A DNA stretch of 64,000 bases from Devosia sediminis (GCF_016411825.1 NZ_JAEKMH010000001.1:1240001-1304000), one strand, 5' to 3'. Shown: positions 19,139 to 28,621, numbered from the stretch's first letter. Notes: generated by a model from the letters alone, not told the origin. Made by a program: numbers and translations.

Positions 19139-19325
19139 TACGCAATACTCTTTTGAACACACACACTTGCGCGGGAGCATAGCTGCTGCCGGCGCTTGTT
19201 CACAGAAAGGAACAATTTTCTGGTTTAGGAGCGGTTAAGGCCAATGAAGCGTTAGCAGCTTCGATGGCATTTTCGACATTGTCCGCGCCGTTCCGTCACT
19301 GTGGCGGCCTCAACGCTTGACTGAT

Positions 19326-19341
19326 ATAAAGATATCTTTAT
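19326..19341. promoter_or_regulatory. perfect 16-base palindrome in the metH promoter region
   Basis: ATAAAGATATCTTTAT reads the same on both strands and lies 55 bases before the chosen metH start. It resembles the operators of ArsR-type regulators such as SahR, which control methionine-cycle genes in Proteobacteria in response to S-adenosylhomocysteine. That match is from memory. No ArsR-type gene is in the window. Confidence 0.6.
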
Positions 19342-19396
19342 GTGATGTATGCGACGCCCGTCTGCGTCCATCAACTTGAAGAAAGCGAGGATGGCG

Positions 19397-22300
19397 ATGA
19401 GCCCCTCCCCCAGCACCGATCACCCTGCCCTGCCCGACTGGAACGAGGTGCGCGCCGCGCTCAGCGCCGCGATGGCCGACCGTATCCTGGTGCTCGACGG
19501 TGCCATGGGGACGATGATCCAGCGGCTGGGCCTGACCGAAGAGAATTTCCGCGGCACGCGGTTCCTCGACTGGAGCCATCCGCTCAAGGGCAACAACGAC
19601 CTCCTGGTCATCACCGAGCCCAAGATGATCGAGGATATCCACTACGCCTATTTCATGGCGGGTGCCGATATCGTCGAGACCAACACCTTCTCGGCAACTT
19701 CGGTGGCCCAGGCCGACTATGCCTGCGAGGAAGCCGTCTATGACATCAACTTCCAGGGCGTGGTGGTGGCGCGGCGGGCTGCGCTGCGGGCCGAGGCGGA
19801 GGATGGCCGCCGGCGTTTTGTCGCGGGCGCCCTCGGGCCGACCAACAAGACCTCGTCCATGTCGACCGACGTCAACAGCCCTGGGCATCGCGCCATCACC
19901 TTCGACGAGCTGGTGACCGCCTATGGCGAGGCGATCCGCGGGCTGGTGGATGCCGGCGCGGATCTGCTGCTGTTCGAGACCATCACCGACACGCTCAACA
20001 CCAAGGCCGGCATCTTTGCGGCGCAGCGCCTGTTCGAAGAGCGCGGCATCGACGTGCCGATCATGATTTCGGGCACGATCACCGACCTTTCGGGCCGTAC
20101 GCTGAGCGGCCAGACGCCGACGGCATTCTGGTATTCGGTGCGCCATGCGCGGCCGCTGACCATCGGGCTCAACTGCGCGCTCGGTGCGGACCTGATGCGC
20201 GACCATATCGCCGAGCTTTCCGGGGTAGCCGACACGTTCATCTGCGCCTATCCCAATGCCGGCCTGCCCAATGAAATGGGCGCCTATGACGAAACGCCCG
20301 AGCAGATGGCGAGCCAGCTCGAGGCCTTCGCCAGTGCCGGCCTGCTGAACATCGTGGGCGGGTGCTGTGGTTCGACGCCCGACCATATCCGCGCCATCGC
20401 CGAGACGGCGGCACGGTTCGCGCCGCGCAAGGTACCCAATGCCGACAAGCTCCTGCGGCTGGCCGGGCTCGAGCCCTTTACGCTGACCAGCGACATCCCC
20501 TTCGTCAATATCGGCGAGCGGACCAATGTCACCGGCTCGGCGCGGTTCAGGAAGCTGATCACGGCTGGTGACTATACCGCGGCGCTCGATGTGGCCCGCG
20601 ACCAGGTGGCCAATGGCGCCCAGGTCATCGATATCAACATGGATGAGGGCCTGATCGACAGCAAGCAGGTGATGATCGAGTTCCTCAACTTGCTGGCGGC
20701 CGAACCCGACATTGCCAAGGTGCCTGTGATGATCGACTCGTCCAAGTGGGACGTGATCGAGGCTGGCCTCAAATGCGTGCAGGGCAAGGCGCTGGTGAAC
20801 TCGATCTCGCTCAAGGAAGGCGAGGAGCAGTTCATCCACCATGCAAAGCTGGTGAGGGCATATGGCGCGGCCGTGGTGGTGATGGCCTTCGATGAGACCG
20901 GCCAGGCCGACACCAAGGCGCGCAAGGTGGAAATCTGCGCGCGGGCCTACAAGATCCTCGTCGAAGAGGTCGGCTTCCCTGCCGAAGACATTATCTTCGA
21001 TCCCAATGTGTTCGCCGTGGCGACGGGCATCGAGGAGCACAACAATTACGGCGTCGACTTCATCGAGGCGACGAAGGAAATCACCGACAGCCTGCCGCAT
21101 GTGCACATTTCGGGCGGCATCTCGAACCTCAGCTTCTCGTTCCGCGGCAATGAGCCGGTGCGCGAGGCCATGCACGCCGTGTTCCTCTACTATGCCATCC
21201 AGAACGGCATGGACATGGGCATCGTCAATGCCGGGCAGTTGGCGGTCTATGAGAGCATCGACCGGGAGCTGCGCGACGCGTGCGAGGATGTGATCCTCAA
21301 CCGGCGGCCCGATGCGACCGACCGCATGCTGGAACTGGCCGAGCGCTACAAGGGCCAGGCCGGCGGCGAAGCCAAGGCAAAGGACACGCGGTGGCGCGAA
21401 CTGCCGGTGGGCGAGCGCATCTCGCATGCGCTGGTCAACGGCATTACCGAATTCATCGAGGCCGACACGGAGGAGGCCCGCCAGACCTACGACCGGCCGC
21501 TGCATGTGATCGAAGGGCCGCTGATGGCGGGCATGAATGTGGTCGGCGACCTCTTCGGCTCGGGCAAGATGTTTTTGCCGCAGGTGGTGAAATCGGCCCG
21601 CGTGATGAAGCAGGCCGTGGCCTATCTCCTGCCCTTCATGGAGGCCGAGAAGCAGGCCAATGGCGAGGCCTCGGGACGACAGAGCGCCGGCAAGGTGCTG
21701 ATGGCGACCGTTAAGGGCGACGTGCACGATATCGGCAAGAACATCGTTGGCGTCGTCCTGGCCTGCAACAATTATGAGATCATCGACCTCGGCGTCATGG
21801 TGCCGACGCAGAAGATCCTCGAGACGGCGCGGGCGGAAAATGTCGACGTCATCGGACTGTCCGGCCTCATCACCCCGTCGCTCGACGAAATGGTGCATGT
21901 CGCGGCAGAAATGGAGCGTGAGGGTTTCGATATTCCGCTGCTGATTGGCGGGGCGACGACCAGCCGCGTCCATACGGCGGTAAAGATCCATCCACGCTAT
22001 GCCCGTGGCCAGGCCGTGCATGTCAACGACGCCAGCCGCGCCGTGGGCGTGGTCTCGAACCTCCTTTCGGACGAGACAAAGGTAACCTTTATCGAACAGG
22101 TTCGGGCCGATTACGCCAAGGCGGCCGCGGCGCATGAGCGGGCGGAAGCGGAGAAGCGGCGCCTGCCGCTCGAAGCCGCGCGCGCCAATGCGTTCAAGCC
22201 GGACTGGGCGGGTTTCACGCCGACCAGGCCGAGCTTTTTCGGCACGCGGGTGTTCGAGGAATTCGACCTCGCGGAACTCGCCCAATATATCGATTGGACG

Positions 22301-23158
22301 CCCTTCTTCCAGACCTGGGAACTCAAGGGCCGCTACCCGGCCATTCTCGAAGACGAGAAGCAGGGTGAAGCCGCAAGGGCGCTGTGGGCCGACGCCCAGA
22401 AGATGCTCCAGCAGATCATCGACGAGAAGTGGTTCGCGCCCAAAGCGGTGGTGGGCTTCTGGCCGGCCAATGCGGTTGGCGATGACGTGCGCCTTTATAC
22501 CGACGAGAGCCGTTCCGAGGAGCTGGCAACCTTCTTCACCCTGCGCCAGCAGCTTACGAAGCGCGACGGCAAGCCGAACATGGCGCTGAGCGACTTCGTC
22601 GCGCCCGAGGGCATCGGCAAGCCTGATTATCTCGGCGGCTTCGTGGTGACGGCGGGCCTTGGCGAAGTCGCCATTGCCGAGCGCTTCGAGCGGGCCAATG
22701 ACGATTATTCGTCGATCCTCGTCAAGGCATTGGCCGATCGCTATGCCGAGACGCTGGCCGAATTCATGCACATGAAGGTGCGCCGCGAGCTCTGGGGCTA
22801 TGCCGCCGACGAGACGCTGACGCCCGACGAAATCATCCTCGAAACCTACCAGGGCATCCGCCCGGCGCCGGGCTATCCGGCCCAGCCGGATCACACGGAA
22901 AAAACCACGCTGTTCCGCCTGCTCGATGCGGAGAACACGGTGGGCGTGGAACTGACCGAGAGCTATGCCATGTGGCCGGGCTCGTCGGTCTCGGGGCTCT
23001 ATTTCAGCCATCCGGACGCCTACTATTTCGGCGTTGCCAAGGTGGAGCGCGACCAGGTGCACGACTACGCTCAGCGCAAGGGCATGGCGGTCGAGGAGGT
23101 CGAGCGCTGGCTCGCGCCGATCCTCAACTACATCCCGAATGCGGTTGCGGCGGAGTGA
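19397..23158 (+). CDS. metH: cobalamin-dependent methionine synthase
   Basis: Transfers a methyl group from methyltetrahydrofolate to homocysteine through cobalamin. The 1253-residue product is full length. It has a homocysteine domain with zinc cysteines in GLNCALG and [11 protein letters not shown], a pterin-binding domain ([13 protein letters not shown] ... [10 protein letters not shown]), a cobalamin cap and Rossmann domain with the cobalt-ligand motif [10 protein letters not shown], and the C-terminal activation domain that binds S-adenosylmethionine. The ATG at 19397 is six bases after GAGG; in-frame ATGs at 19391 and 19349 are possible, but 19349 crowds the palindrome at 19326-19341. 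Confidence 0.96.
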   Translation: MSPSPSTDHPALPDWNEVRAALSAAMADRILVLDGAMGTMIQRLGLTEENFRGTRFLDWSHPLKGNNDLLVITEPKMIEDIHYAYFMAGADIVETNTFSATSVAQADYACEEAVYDINFQGVVVARRAALRAEAEDGRRRFVAGALGPTNKTSSMSTDVNSPGHRAITFDELVTAYGEAIRGLVDAGADLLLFETITDTLNTKAGIFAAQRLFEERGIDVPIMISGTITDLSGRTLSGQTPTAFWYSVRHARPLTIGLNCALGADLMRDHIAELSGVADTFICAYPNAGLPNEMGAYDETPEQMASQLEAFASAGLLNIVGGCCGSTPDHIRAIAETAARFAPRKVPNADKLLRLAGLEPFTLTSDIPFVNIGERTNVTGSARFRKLITAGDYTAALDVARDQVANGAQVIDINMDEGLIDSKQVMIEFLNLLAAEPDIAKVPVMIDSSKWDVIEAGLKCVQGKALVNSISLKEGEEQFIHHAKLVRAYGAAVVVMAFDETGQADTKARKVEICARAYKILVEEVGFPAEDIIFDPNVFAVATGIEEHNNYGVDFIEATKEITDSLPHVHISGGISNLSFSFRGNEPVREAMHAVFLYYAIQNGMDMGIVNAGQLAVYESIDRELRDACEDVILNRRPDATDRMLELAERYKGQAGGEAKAKDTRWRELPVGERISHALVNGITEFIEADTEEARQTYDRPLHVIEGPLMAGMNVVGDLFGSGKMFLPQVVKSARVMKQAVAYLLPFMEAEKQANGEASGRQSAGKVLMATVKGDVHDIGKNIVGVVLACNNYEIIDLGVMVPTQKILETARAENVDVIGLSGLITPSLDEMVHVAAEMEREGFDIPLLIGGATTSRVHTAVKIHPRYARGQAVHVNDASRAVGVVSNLLSDETKVTFIEQVRADYAKAAAAHERAEAEKRRLPLEAARANAFKPDWAGFTPTRPSFFGTRVFEEFDLAELAQYIDWTPFFQTWELKGRYPAILEDEKQGEAARALWADAQKMLQQIIDEKWFAPKAVVGFWPANAVGDDVRLYTDESRSEELATFFTLRQQLTKRDGKPNMALSDFVAPEGIGKPDYLGGFVVTAGLGEVAIAERFERANDDYSSILVKALADRYAETLAEFMHMKVRRELWGYAADETLTPDEIILETYQGIRPAPGYPAQPDHTEKTTLFRLLDAENTVGVELTESYAMWPGSSVSGLYFSHPDAYYFGVAKVERDQVHDYAQRKGMAVEEVERWLAPILNYIPNAVAAE

Positions 23159-23160
23159 TT

Positions 23161-23308
23161 TCTCCCCATCGGGGAGAGGTGGCTCGGCGAAGCCGAGGCG
23201 GAGAGGGGGTGCTTGCCGCAGCGGCGGTGACGCATCGAACACCCCCTCCCTACCTCTGCTATGGGCTAAGGGGCTTGGCGCCGGTGCCCTCCCCTCAAGG
23301 GGGAGGGT
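23161..23308. repeat. composite palindromic repeat block downstream of metH
   Basis: Three hairpins lie in 148 bases: TCTCCCC/GGGGAGA at 23161-23177, CTCGGC/GCCGAG at 23183-23197, and CCCTCCCC/GGGGAGGG at 23287-23307. The last shares its core and TCAAG loop with the copy at 16755-16777. The block fills the space between metH and the next gene and may shape the 3' end of the metH mRNA. Confidence 0.65.
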
Positions 23309-23320
23309 GAAAGGAAGACA

Positions 23321-23665
23321 ATGTCCCGCATGAACCCTATCCCCGTGACCCTCGTCACCGAACCCGGCACGCTCGTGCCGCTGGATGGCGATACGGCGCT
23401 GATCCGGCTCAAAGCCAATTCGGGGCATGGGCATGCGGATGGCGACACCTGTGTCGCCTGTGCGGCCCGGACTGACGTGCGGGCGCTGCTTTACAATCTC
23501 CTGGAGGAGCATCGGCGCGAGATGCGGCCGGCTTTTTCCCGGGTGGTGGTCGATGCCAGTGCCGTGGCTGACAAGGACCAGGTGGTCGCGGCGCTCACCG
23601 GCAAGCTCCCGGCGCAGGCCCTGCGGGATCATACAGTGGCGCGGATGTTTTATCTCGTAGGGTAG
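23321..23665 (+). CDS. small CobW/COG0523-like protein without a P-loop
   Basis: A 114-residue protein of unknown function. Its parts line up with the N-terminal half of CobW-type GTPases: IPVTLVT matches the first strand (usually IPVT followed by the Walker A loop), DTCVACAARTDVRALLYNLL matches the metal-binding CxCC/VRxDL segment, and FSRVVVDASAVADKDQVV matches the FDRVVIETTGLADPAPV segment. The Walker A position reads EPGTLVPLDG, with no GxxxxGKT, so GTP binding is not expected. A GHGHADGDTC stretch could bind metal. It starts at an ATG after AAGGAAG and follows metH, a B12 enzyme. The family link is inferred by eye. Confidence 0.65.
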   Translation: MSRMNPIPVTLVTEPGTLVPLDGDTALIRLKANSGHGHADGDTCVACAARTDVRALLYNLLEEHRREMRPAFSRVVVDASAVADKDQVVAALTGKLPAQALRDHTVARMFYLVG

Positions 23666-23715
23666 CTTCTGGCGAGGTGACCCTCCAAGACACCAGACTT
23701 GTGCTTACGCTGGTG

Positions 23716-24140
23716 CATGGATTCCGGCCTTCGCCAGAATGACTCGGTGGGGGGATGGATTGGGGATAACCTAGAGACCCCAGTCGTTTGAAAGATCGCG
23801 CCAGGTCGGGTTCATCTCTTCGATCAGGCGTTTCTTCCAGTCGCGCTTCCAATCCTTGATGTGCTTTTCGCGCTGAATGGCAGACACCGGATTGTCGTGC
23901 ATTTCGTACCACACTAGGCGCTGTATATCATGGCGCGCGGTGAAACTGTTCGGGTGGACCTTGTTCTTGTGTTGCCACATGCGGCCAAAGGGATTGCCCG
24001 TCACTCCTGTGTAGAGTGTGCCGTTCTTCATGCTGGCCAAAATGTAGACGATGTAGGTCCGTGGCATTTTCCGAGCCAATCATTTTGGCTCAGAGGCTGC
24101 AACACCCACGCCGTCATCCCGGCGAAGGCCGGGATCCATG
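23716..24140. mobile_element. possible small mobile unit: GIY-YIG gene with 28-base imperfect terminal inverted repeats
   Basis: The left end (23716-23743, beginning CATGGATTCCGGCCTTCGCC) and the right end (24113-24140, ending GGCCGGGATCCATG) are inverted copies of one 28-base unit differing at three positions. They sit 27 bases after the stop and 33 bases before the start of the GIY-YIG gene they enclose. A further copy of the unit lies at 24186-24211. No target duplication was established. It could equally be a chance arrangement of dispersed palindromes around the gene. Confidence 0.4.
23771..24079 (-). CDS. single-domain GIY-YIG nuclease family protein
   Basis: A 102-residue protein built of one GIY-YIG domain: VYILASMKNGTLYTGVTGN near the N-terminus holds the two tyrosine-containing strands, and EMHDNPVSAIQREKHIKDWKR carries the conserved Arg/Glu region. 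Such small proteins are widespread and mostly uncharacterised; some are structure-specific nucleases. An internal start (MPRTYIVYI) is possible. Palindromic repeats lie immediately on both sides. Confidence 0.88.
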   Translation of the reverse strand: MARKMPRTYIVYILASMKNGTLYTGVTGNPFGRMWQHKNKVHPNSFTARHDIQRLVWYEMHDNPVSAIQREKHIKDWKRDWKKRLIEEMNPTWRDLSNDWGL

Positions 24141-24211
24141 TCCGGGTATCTCCGCAGGTTGAGTGAGTGTGGTTAGTCCTGCGCGTGGATTCCGGCCTTC
24201 GCCGGAATGAC
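24113..24211. repeat. inverted doublet of a dispersed palindromic unit
   Basis: Two units of about 26 bases, GTCATCCCGGCGAAGGCC... (24113-24138) and its inverted copy ...CCGGCCTTCGCCGGAATGAC (24186-24211), are separated by 47 bases. Each is itself a hairpin. A third copy lies at 23718-23743. The pattern matches REP-type doublets seen between genes in many bacteria. Confidence 0.75.
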
Positions 24212-24231
24212 TCCGTGTTAGCTGAGTATTA

Positions 24232-24792
24232 TTAGAACCGCACCAATTGCGTATCCGCCCTGAGATACAGCGGATGCTTCGGGGACCCATCGGCATTGGT
24301 CCCGAAGCACCAGAGATCGATGCCGTCGGCCTTGAGGGCTTCAACCAGCTCCCGTCCCGCGGGGGCCAGGGCCTTGTTGAGCTTGCCATGGCAGAGCACG
24401 ACCCGCCCTGCCCCGCGCGCCGCTTCGCGGATGGCGGGGATGTTGGCAGGCGAGACGGCGACGACCCCAGGGGCAATCAGCATTTTCGGGTCGGTGGCGC
24501 GATAGTCGCCGACATTGCACTTCACCATGGCCGAAAAGCCTTCGCGGCGGGCAAAGGTCCATTCGCGGGCGCAGGTCGGATCGTCCACCGTCGCGTCGGC
24601 CGTGGAGGGGTTCATGCCGATGAAGAGGATGTAGTCCGCCGGAAAAGTGTCGCCGAGCCAGCGGCGCATCACCTGGCGATAGCGGCCATCAGCGCTCATG
24701 ACGGCGTCGCCCTTGACGCCGGCACCAAGGCGCAGGCGCACCTTGCCGCCCGGATCGTGTGCTTCCGGCTCCTGTCCGAAAAGATCGCTCAT
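24232..24792 (-). CDS. DUF1643 domain protein
   Basis: A 186-residue protein of unknown function recognised by the DUF1643 core [20 protein letters not shown], followed by [12 protein letters not shown] and a C-terminal [16 protein letters not shown]. The family is widespread, including in phage and accessory regions, without an assigned activity. Its ATG overlaps the folD stop by four bases, so the two are translationally coupled; this placement says nothing clear about function. Confidence 0.85.
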   Translation of the reverse strand: MSDLFGQEPEAHDPGGKVRLRLGAGVKGDAVMSADGRYRQVMRRWLGDTFPADYILFIGMNPSTADATVDDPTCAREWTFARREGFSAMVKCNVGDYRATDPKMLIAPGVVAVSPANIPAIREAARGAGRVVLCHGKLNKALAPAGRELVEALKADGIDLWCFGTNADGSPKHPLYLRADTQLVRF

Positions 24793-25691
24793 GCGGTCAG
24801 GTCGCTCGGCGGGGTGAGGCCGTTGATCAGCGAGGCGGTGGTGATGGTATTGGCCAGGAGGCAGGCAATGGTCATCGGGCCGACGCCCCCCGGAACCGGG
24901 GTGATGGCGCCAGCGACTTCCGACGCTGCCGCAGTATCGACGTCGCCGACCAGACGCGTCTTGCCTTCGCCGCGCTCTGGCGCGTCGATGCGATTGATAC
25001 CCACGTCGATGACCACGGCGCCCGGCTTGATCCAGTCACCCTTGATCATCTGCGGGCGGCCCACGGCGGCAACGACGATATCGGCCTGACGCACGACAGC
25101 GGCCAGGTCCTTGGTGCGCGAATGGGCGACAGTGACCGTACAGTTGTCGCGCAGCAGCAGTTGCATCATCGGCTTGCCCACGAGATTGGAGCGGCCGATG
25201 ATGACGGCATGCATGCCTTCGAGGCTGCCGAGTTCGTCGCGCAGCAGCATGAGGCAGCCGAGCGGCGTGCAGGAGACCGGGCCCGGCAGTCCGATCTGCA
25301 CCTTGCCGACATTTGCGGGGGTGAAGCAGTCGACATCCTTGGCCGGGTCGATGGCCTCGATGACCTTGTTGGGGTCGATATGCTTGGGCACCGGCATCTG
25401 CACCAGAATGCCGTGCACGGCCTTGTCCTCGTTGAGGCGGCGGATCAGTTCGAGCAGTTCAACCTCGGTCACGTCGGCCGGCAGCTCGTACTTGTAGGAG
25501 TTCATGCCGACTTCGGCGGTCTGCTTGGCCTTGGAGGACACATAGACCTGGCTGGCCGGGTCTTCGCCCACGATGACCACGGCAAGGCCAGGGGTGATGT
25601 CATGCTCGGCCTTGAGGCGCGCGACATGGCCGGCGATGCGGCCCCGCAGATCTTCGGCAAAGCGTTTTCCGTCGATGATTTTTGCGGTCAT
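24789..25691 (-). CDS. folD: methylenetetrahydrofolate dehydrogenase/cyclohydrolase
   Basis: Bifunctional NADP-dependent enzyme interconverting methylene-, methenyl- and formyl-tetrahydrofolate. The 300-residue product has the catalytic region [18 protein letters not shown] with the conserved Tyr/Lys, the loop [20 protein letters not shown] and the cofactor-binding [10 protein letters not shown]. The ATG at 25691 is chosen ([11 protein letters not shown]); an upstream ATG at 25931 lies inside the divergent gene. Its product supplies the folate pool used by metH nearby. Confidence 0.96.
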   Translation of the reverse strand: MTAKIIDGKRFAEDLRGRIAGHVARLKAEHDITPGLAVVIVGEDPASQVYVSSKAKQTAEVGMNSYKYELPADVTEVELLELIRRLNEDKAVHGILVQMPVPKHIDPNKVIEAIDPAKDVDCFTPANVGKVQIGLPGPVSCTPLGCLMLLRDELGSLEGMHAVIIGRSNLVGKPMMQLLLRDNCTVTVAHSRTKDLAAVVRQADIVVAAVGRPQMIKGDWIKPGAVVIDVGINRIDAPERGEGKTRLVGDVDTAAASEVAGAITPVPGGVGPMTIACLLANTITTASLINGLTPPSDLTA

Positions 25692-25767
25692 ATCGGCCCC
25701 GATCTGCTTGAATGGCGCTGCGCGGGAGGAGGTCCGGCGCATTTGGCTTCGACATAAGGGATGCTCG

Positions 25768-26376
25768 ATGATCCGTCCATTGCTTTGGCTGCCGCTGATA
25801 GCCCTTTCCGCCCCTGCCGCCCTGGCCCAGGAGGCCTCGCTCGAAAAGCGGGTGATGAAGCTCCATGCGTTGGCGGGCGGCGACTGGTGTGAGCCCGACG
25901 GGTTCCTGATGGACGAGGAAGAGCGGTTCAACAGTTGGACCTTTTCCTACCAGCCAAGCTGGGACCCGGAGGGCGAGCCGGAAGAGGTAACGCTGTTCCG
26001 CGTGTGGTGCATGTCGGGCGCCTACAATGCCAACCACGCCTTCTACATCCTGACCGAATCCAACGGGCTCCTGCCACTGACCTTTGCCATGCCGACCTAT
26101 GAAGCCAAATATGAAGAGGATGACGGCCTCGACGGTCCGCTGGAAAGCCTGACGATGACCGGGATGGGCACGAGCAATTTCCTCGTCAACTCCGTGTTCG
26201 ACGAGGACTCGCTGACCATCACATCGCATTCGCTCTGGCGGGGCATCGGCGACGCCGCCTCATCAGGCTGGTGGGTATTCGCCGATGGTGAGTTCACGCT
26301 GCAGCAATACGACATCGACGCCAGCTATGACGGCGAGGTCAATCCGGAGACCATCGTCGATTACTGGAGGGGATAG
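25768..26376 (+). CDS. secreted protein of unknown function
   Basis: A 202-residue protein with a signal peptide ([21 protein letters not shown]). The mature part is acidic and rich in aromatic residues. The C-terminal [25 protein letters not shown] recalls, loosely, the tail of DUF1176 periplasmic proteins, but it is too short for that family and the match is unsure. AAGGGA precedes the ATG. It diverges from folD and is followed after three bases by the DUF1801 gene. Confidence 0.75.
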   Translation: MIRPLLWLPLIALSAPAALAQEASLEKRVMKLHALAGGDWCEPDGFLMDEEERFNSWTFSYQPSWDPEGEPEEVTLFRVWCMSGAYNANHAFYILTESNGLLPLTFAMPTYEAKYEEDDGLDGPLESLTMTGMGTSNFLVNSVFDEDSLTITSHSLWRGIGDAASSGWWVFADGEFTLQQYDIDASYDGEVNPETIVDYWRG

Positions 26377-26379
26377 GTC

Positions 26380-26814
26380 ATGGCCGAGCAGAAGACCAAG
26401 CCCAATACAGGCGACGTGGATGAATTCCTCGCCCAGGTTGAAGACCCGGTGAAACGGGCCGATTCGCAGGTGTTGGTGACCATGCTGTCAGAGGTTTCGG
26501 GGCACCAGCCCGTGCTCTGGGGCACCATGATCGGCTTCGGGCAGTATCACTACAAGTACGCCTCGGGGCATGAAGGCGATGCGTTGCGGATCGGCTTTGC
26601 ACCGCGCAAGGGCGACATCAGCCTCTATACGCTGGTGGCCTATGATGGCGCGGCCCAGGCGGAGCAGGATGCGTTGCTGGCTCGGCTGGGCAAGCACAAA
26701 GCCGGCAAATCGTGCCTTTACGTCAAGAAACTGGCTGACATCGACATGGGCGTGCTGCGGGAACTGGCAGAATTCGCCTATGCACACATGGCCGCCAAAT
26801 GTCCTGAACAGTAA
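26380..26814 (+). CDS. DUF1801 domain protein
   Basis: A 144-residue protein of the YdhG-like DUF1801 family, with the typical N-terminal GDVDEFLAQVEDPVKRADSQ, the central WGTMIGFGQYHYKYASGHEG and a C-terminal helix that would cover it. No catalytic residues or role are known for the family. It starts three bases after the preceding secreted protein gene and is probably cotranscribed with it. Confidence 0.88.
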   Translation: MAEQKTKPNTGDVDEFLAQVEDPVKRADSQVLVTMLSEVSGHQPVLWGTMIGFGQYHYKYASGHEGDALRIGFAPRKGDISLYTLVAYDGAAQAEQDALLARLGKHKAGKSCLYVKKLADIDMGVLRELAEFAYAHMAAKCPEQ

Positions 26815-26823
26815 CAAAGCCCC

Positions 26824-26865
26824 AAAAAACGGATCGCCCCACCGCTCGAAAGCAGTGAGGCGATC
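26824..26865 (-). terminator. rho-independent terminator on the minus strand
   Basis: GATCGCC/GGCGATC arms (26832-26838 and 26859-26865) enclose further CAC/GTG and GCT/AGC pairs around a CGAA-type loop. On the minus strand the stem is followed by CG and six T (26829-26824). Confidence 0.75.
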
Positions 26866-26960
26866 TGGGGGGACGTGATCCACCGCGCTGTTGAGGGCTT
26901 GGGGGACATACGGCAAATCACTACCCGCTCATCGGTTGCATGGGTCGTTTGCGTATCCGA
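26824..26960 (-). ncRNA. candidate small RNA ending in an intrinsic terminator
   Basis: Reading the minus strand, ATACGCAAA (26956-26948) can pair with TTTGCCGTAT (26917-26908, one bulge). Inside that, ACCC (26945-26942) pairs with GGGT (26926-26923). A C-rich single-stranded stretch with two GTCCCCC motifs follows, then a terminator hairpin and six T. No protein gene on this strand feeds into that terminator. A TTGTCA about 17 bases before TTCATC near 26960-26990 could be a promoter, but this is weak. The 5' end is a guess and the RNA matches no family I can name. Confidence 0.5.
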
Positions 26961-27145
26961 TGAACTGATGAGGAAGATGGGTGACAATTGCGGCGAGAAA
27001 AGAGCCGCTCACCGAAGTGTGAATATTGCTGCGGCAGGTGGGGTCGCGTTGAGAAGCCGTCACACGCGGCCTATATTGGCGGGCAGACAAAAGACGATTC
27101 CAGCATCCTGCCACCCGATCCGCGGGCGGTATCCAAGGGGGAAGA

Positions 27146-28621
27146 ATGACGCTACTCAGCCCGCCGCGCCTCGAAACGCAATCGTTCACCGACCCGAAAG
27201 CGGCATGGGCGCACATCGCCCAGATCTACCATCGCAACTGCAATTTCATCCGCGACCATCTCGAAGGCCTCAGCCGTGGCGACGTGCCGACCGGCCGCGT
27301 GCGCGCCTTTTATCCGCAGGTGGAGGTGCGTTCGACCAGCTATTCCAAGCATGAAAGCACCCTGCCCTACGGCTACCTGCATACGCCCGGCCTCTATCGG
27401 ACCACGGTGACGGCGCCGGACCTGTTCAAGGGCTATCTGCAGGAGCAGTTCGCGGTCATTCTCAAGAACCATGGCGGCACGATCGACGTGGGCGAGTCCG
27501 AAACGCCAATCCCGCTGCATTATGCCCTCGGGCTGCGCCAGCATGTCGATGGCTCGACGCTCAACGCGCTGGACATTCCGCTGCGCGACCTGTTCGACGC
27601 GCCGGACCTTGGCAATACCGATGATGAAATCGCCAATGGCACCTATGTGCCGCCGCGCGGCGGCCCCTACCCGCTCTCGGCCTTCACGGCGCCGCGGGTG
27701 GACTATTCGCTGTTCCGGCTGGCCCATTACACCGGCACCGATGCCGAGCATTTCCAGAACTTCGTGATCTTCACGAACTACCAGTTCTACATCGACGAGT
27801 TCTGCCGCATTGCCAAGGATCACCTCAAGGGCAGCCACGAGGTCTATCAGAGCTTCGTCGAGCCCGGAAACGTGGTGACCGACAACATGCTGCGCGGCGG
27901 CGGGGTTTCGGGGACAACGCCGGTGCGCACGCCGCAGATGCCGGCTTATCACCTGGTGGCCGAGCGCGGCAAAGGCATCACCATGGTCAATATCGGCGTG
28001 GGTCCCTCCAACGCCAAGACCATTACCGACCATATCGCCGTGCTGCGGCCCCATGCCTGGATCATGCTGGGGCACTGCGCGGGCCTGCGGAATTCGCAGG
28101 AACTGGGCGACTATGTGCTGGCCCATGCCTATGTGCGCGAGGACCATGTGCTGGACGCCGACCTGCCGCTCTCCGTGCCCATCCCGGCACTGGCCGAAGT
28201 GCAGGTGGCGCTCGAGCAGGCAGTGGAGGAGGTCACCCAGACCGAGGGCATCGAGACCAAGAAGATCATGCGGACCGGTACGGTCGCGACCTTCGACAAC
28301 CGCAATTGGGAACTGTGGGACCAGACGGCGATCACAAGGCAACTGAGCCAGTCCCGCGCCGTGGCGCTGGACATGGAAAGCGCGACGATTGCGGCCAATG
28401 GCTTCCGCTTCCGGGTGCCCTATGGGACGCTCCTCTGCGTGTCCGACAAGCCGCTGCATGGCGAGCTGAAGCTGCCGGGCATGGCCTCGGACTTTTATCG
28501 CACGCAGGTCAACCGGCACCTGCAGGTGGGGTTGCGGGCCATGGAAATCCTGCGCGACCAGCCGGCCGAGCGGCTGCATTCGCGAAAACTCAGGAGCTTT
28601 GCCGAGACGGCCTTCCAGTAA
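27146..28621 (+). CDS. amn: AMP nucleosidase
   Basis: Hydrolyses AMP to adenine and ribose 5-phosphate, helping to control the adenylate pool. The 491-residue protein has the Amn N-terminal domain (FYPQVEVRSTSYSKHESTLPYG) and a C-terminal nucleoside phosphorylase-like domain with GPSNAKTITDH, LGHCAGLRNSQ and ALDMESATIAANGFR, where the Asp/Glu act on the purine and ribose. Length is normal. It is followed by the CsbD-like gene after 66 bases. Confidence 0.95.
   Translation: MTLLSPPRLETQSFTDPKAAWAHIAQIYHRNCNFIRDHLEGLSRGDVPTGRVRAFYPQVEVRSTSYSKHESTLPYGYLHTPGLYRTTVTAPDLFKGYLQEQFAVILKNHGGTIDVGESETPIPLHYALGLRQHVDGSTLNALDIPLRDLFDAPDLGNTDDEIANGTYVPPRGGPYPLSAFTAPRVDYSLFRLAHYTGTDAEHFQNFVIFTNYQFYIDEFCRIAKDHLKGSHEVYQSFVEPGNVVTDNMLRGGGVSGTTPVRTPQMPAYHLVAERGKGITMVNIGVGPSNAKTITDHIAVLRPHAWIMLGHCAGLRNSQELGDYVLAHAYVREDHVLDADLPLSVPIPALAEVQVALEQAVEEVTQTEGIETKKIMRTGTVATFDNRNWELWDQTAITRQLSQSRAVALDMESATIAANGFRFRVPYGTLLCVSDKPLHGELKLPGMASDFYRTQVNRHLQVGLRAMEILRDQPAERLHSRKLRSFAETAFQ

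Larger units (their letters stand above)
26815..27145. other. intergenic region before amn
   Basis: These 331 bases hold no convincing protein gene; short frames here lack family features. The left part carries a strong minus-strand terminator and a second hairpin, interpreted as a small RNA gene (listed separately). The right part, from about 26980, should hold the amn promoter; AAGGGGGAAGA precedes its ATG. Confidence 0.6.

Noticed and set aside
19181..19396. Possible riboswitch before metH
   Set aside because: No B12-box or SAM-riboswitch core was recognised, and B12-dependent metH is not usually repressed by B12; the palindrome explains the region better.
19310..23632. Minus-strand open frame of 1440 codons
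   Set aside because: It is antisense to metH throughout; its translation is rich in Arg, His and Gly without family motifs, as expected for a shadow of a high-GC gene.
27152..28579. Minus-strand open frame of 475 codons
   Set aside because: Antisense to amn, which has complete family motifs on the plus strand.
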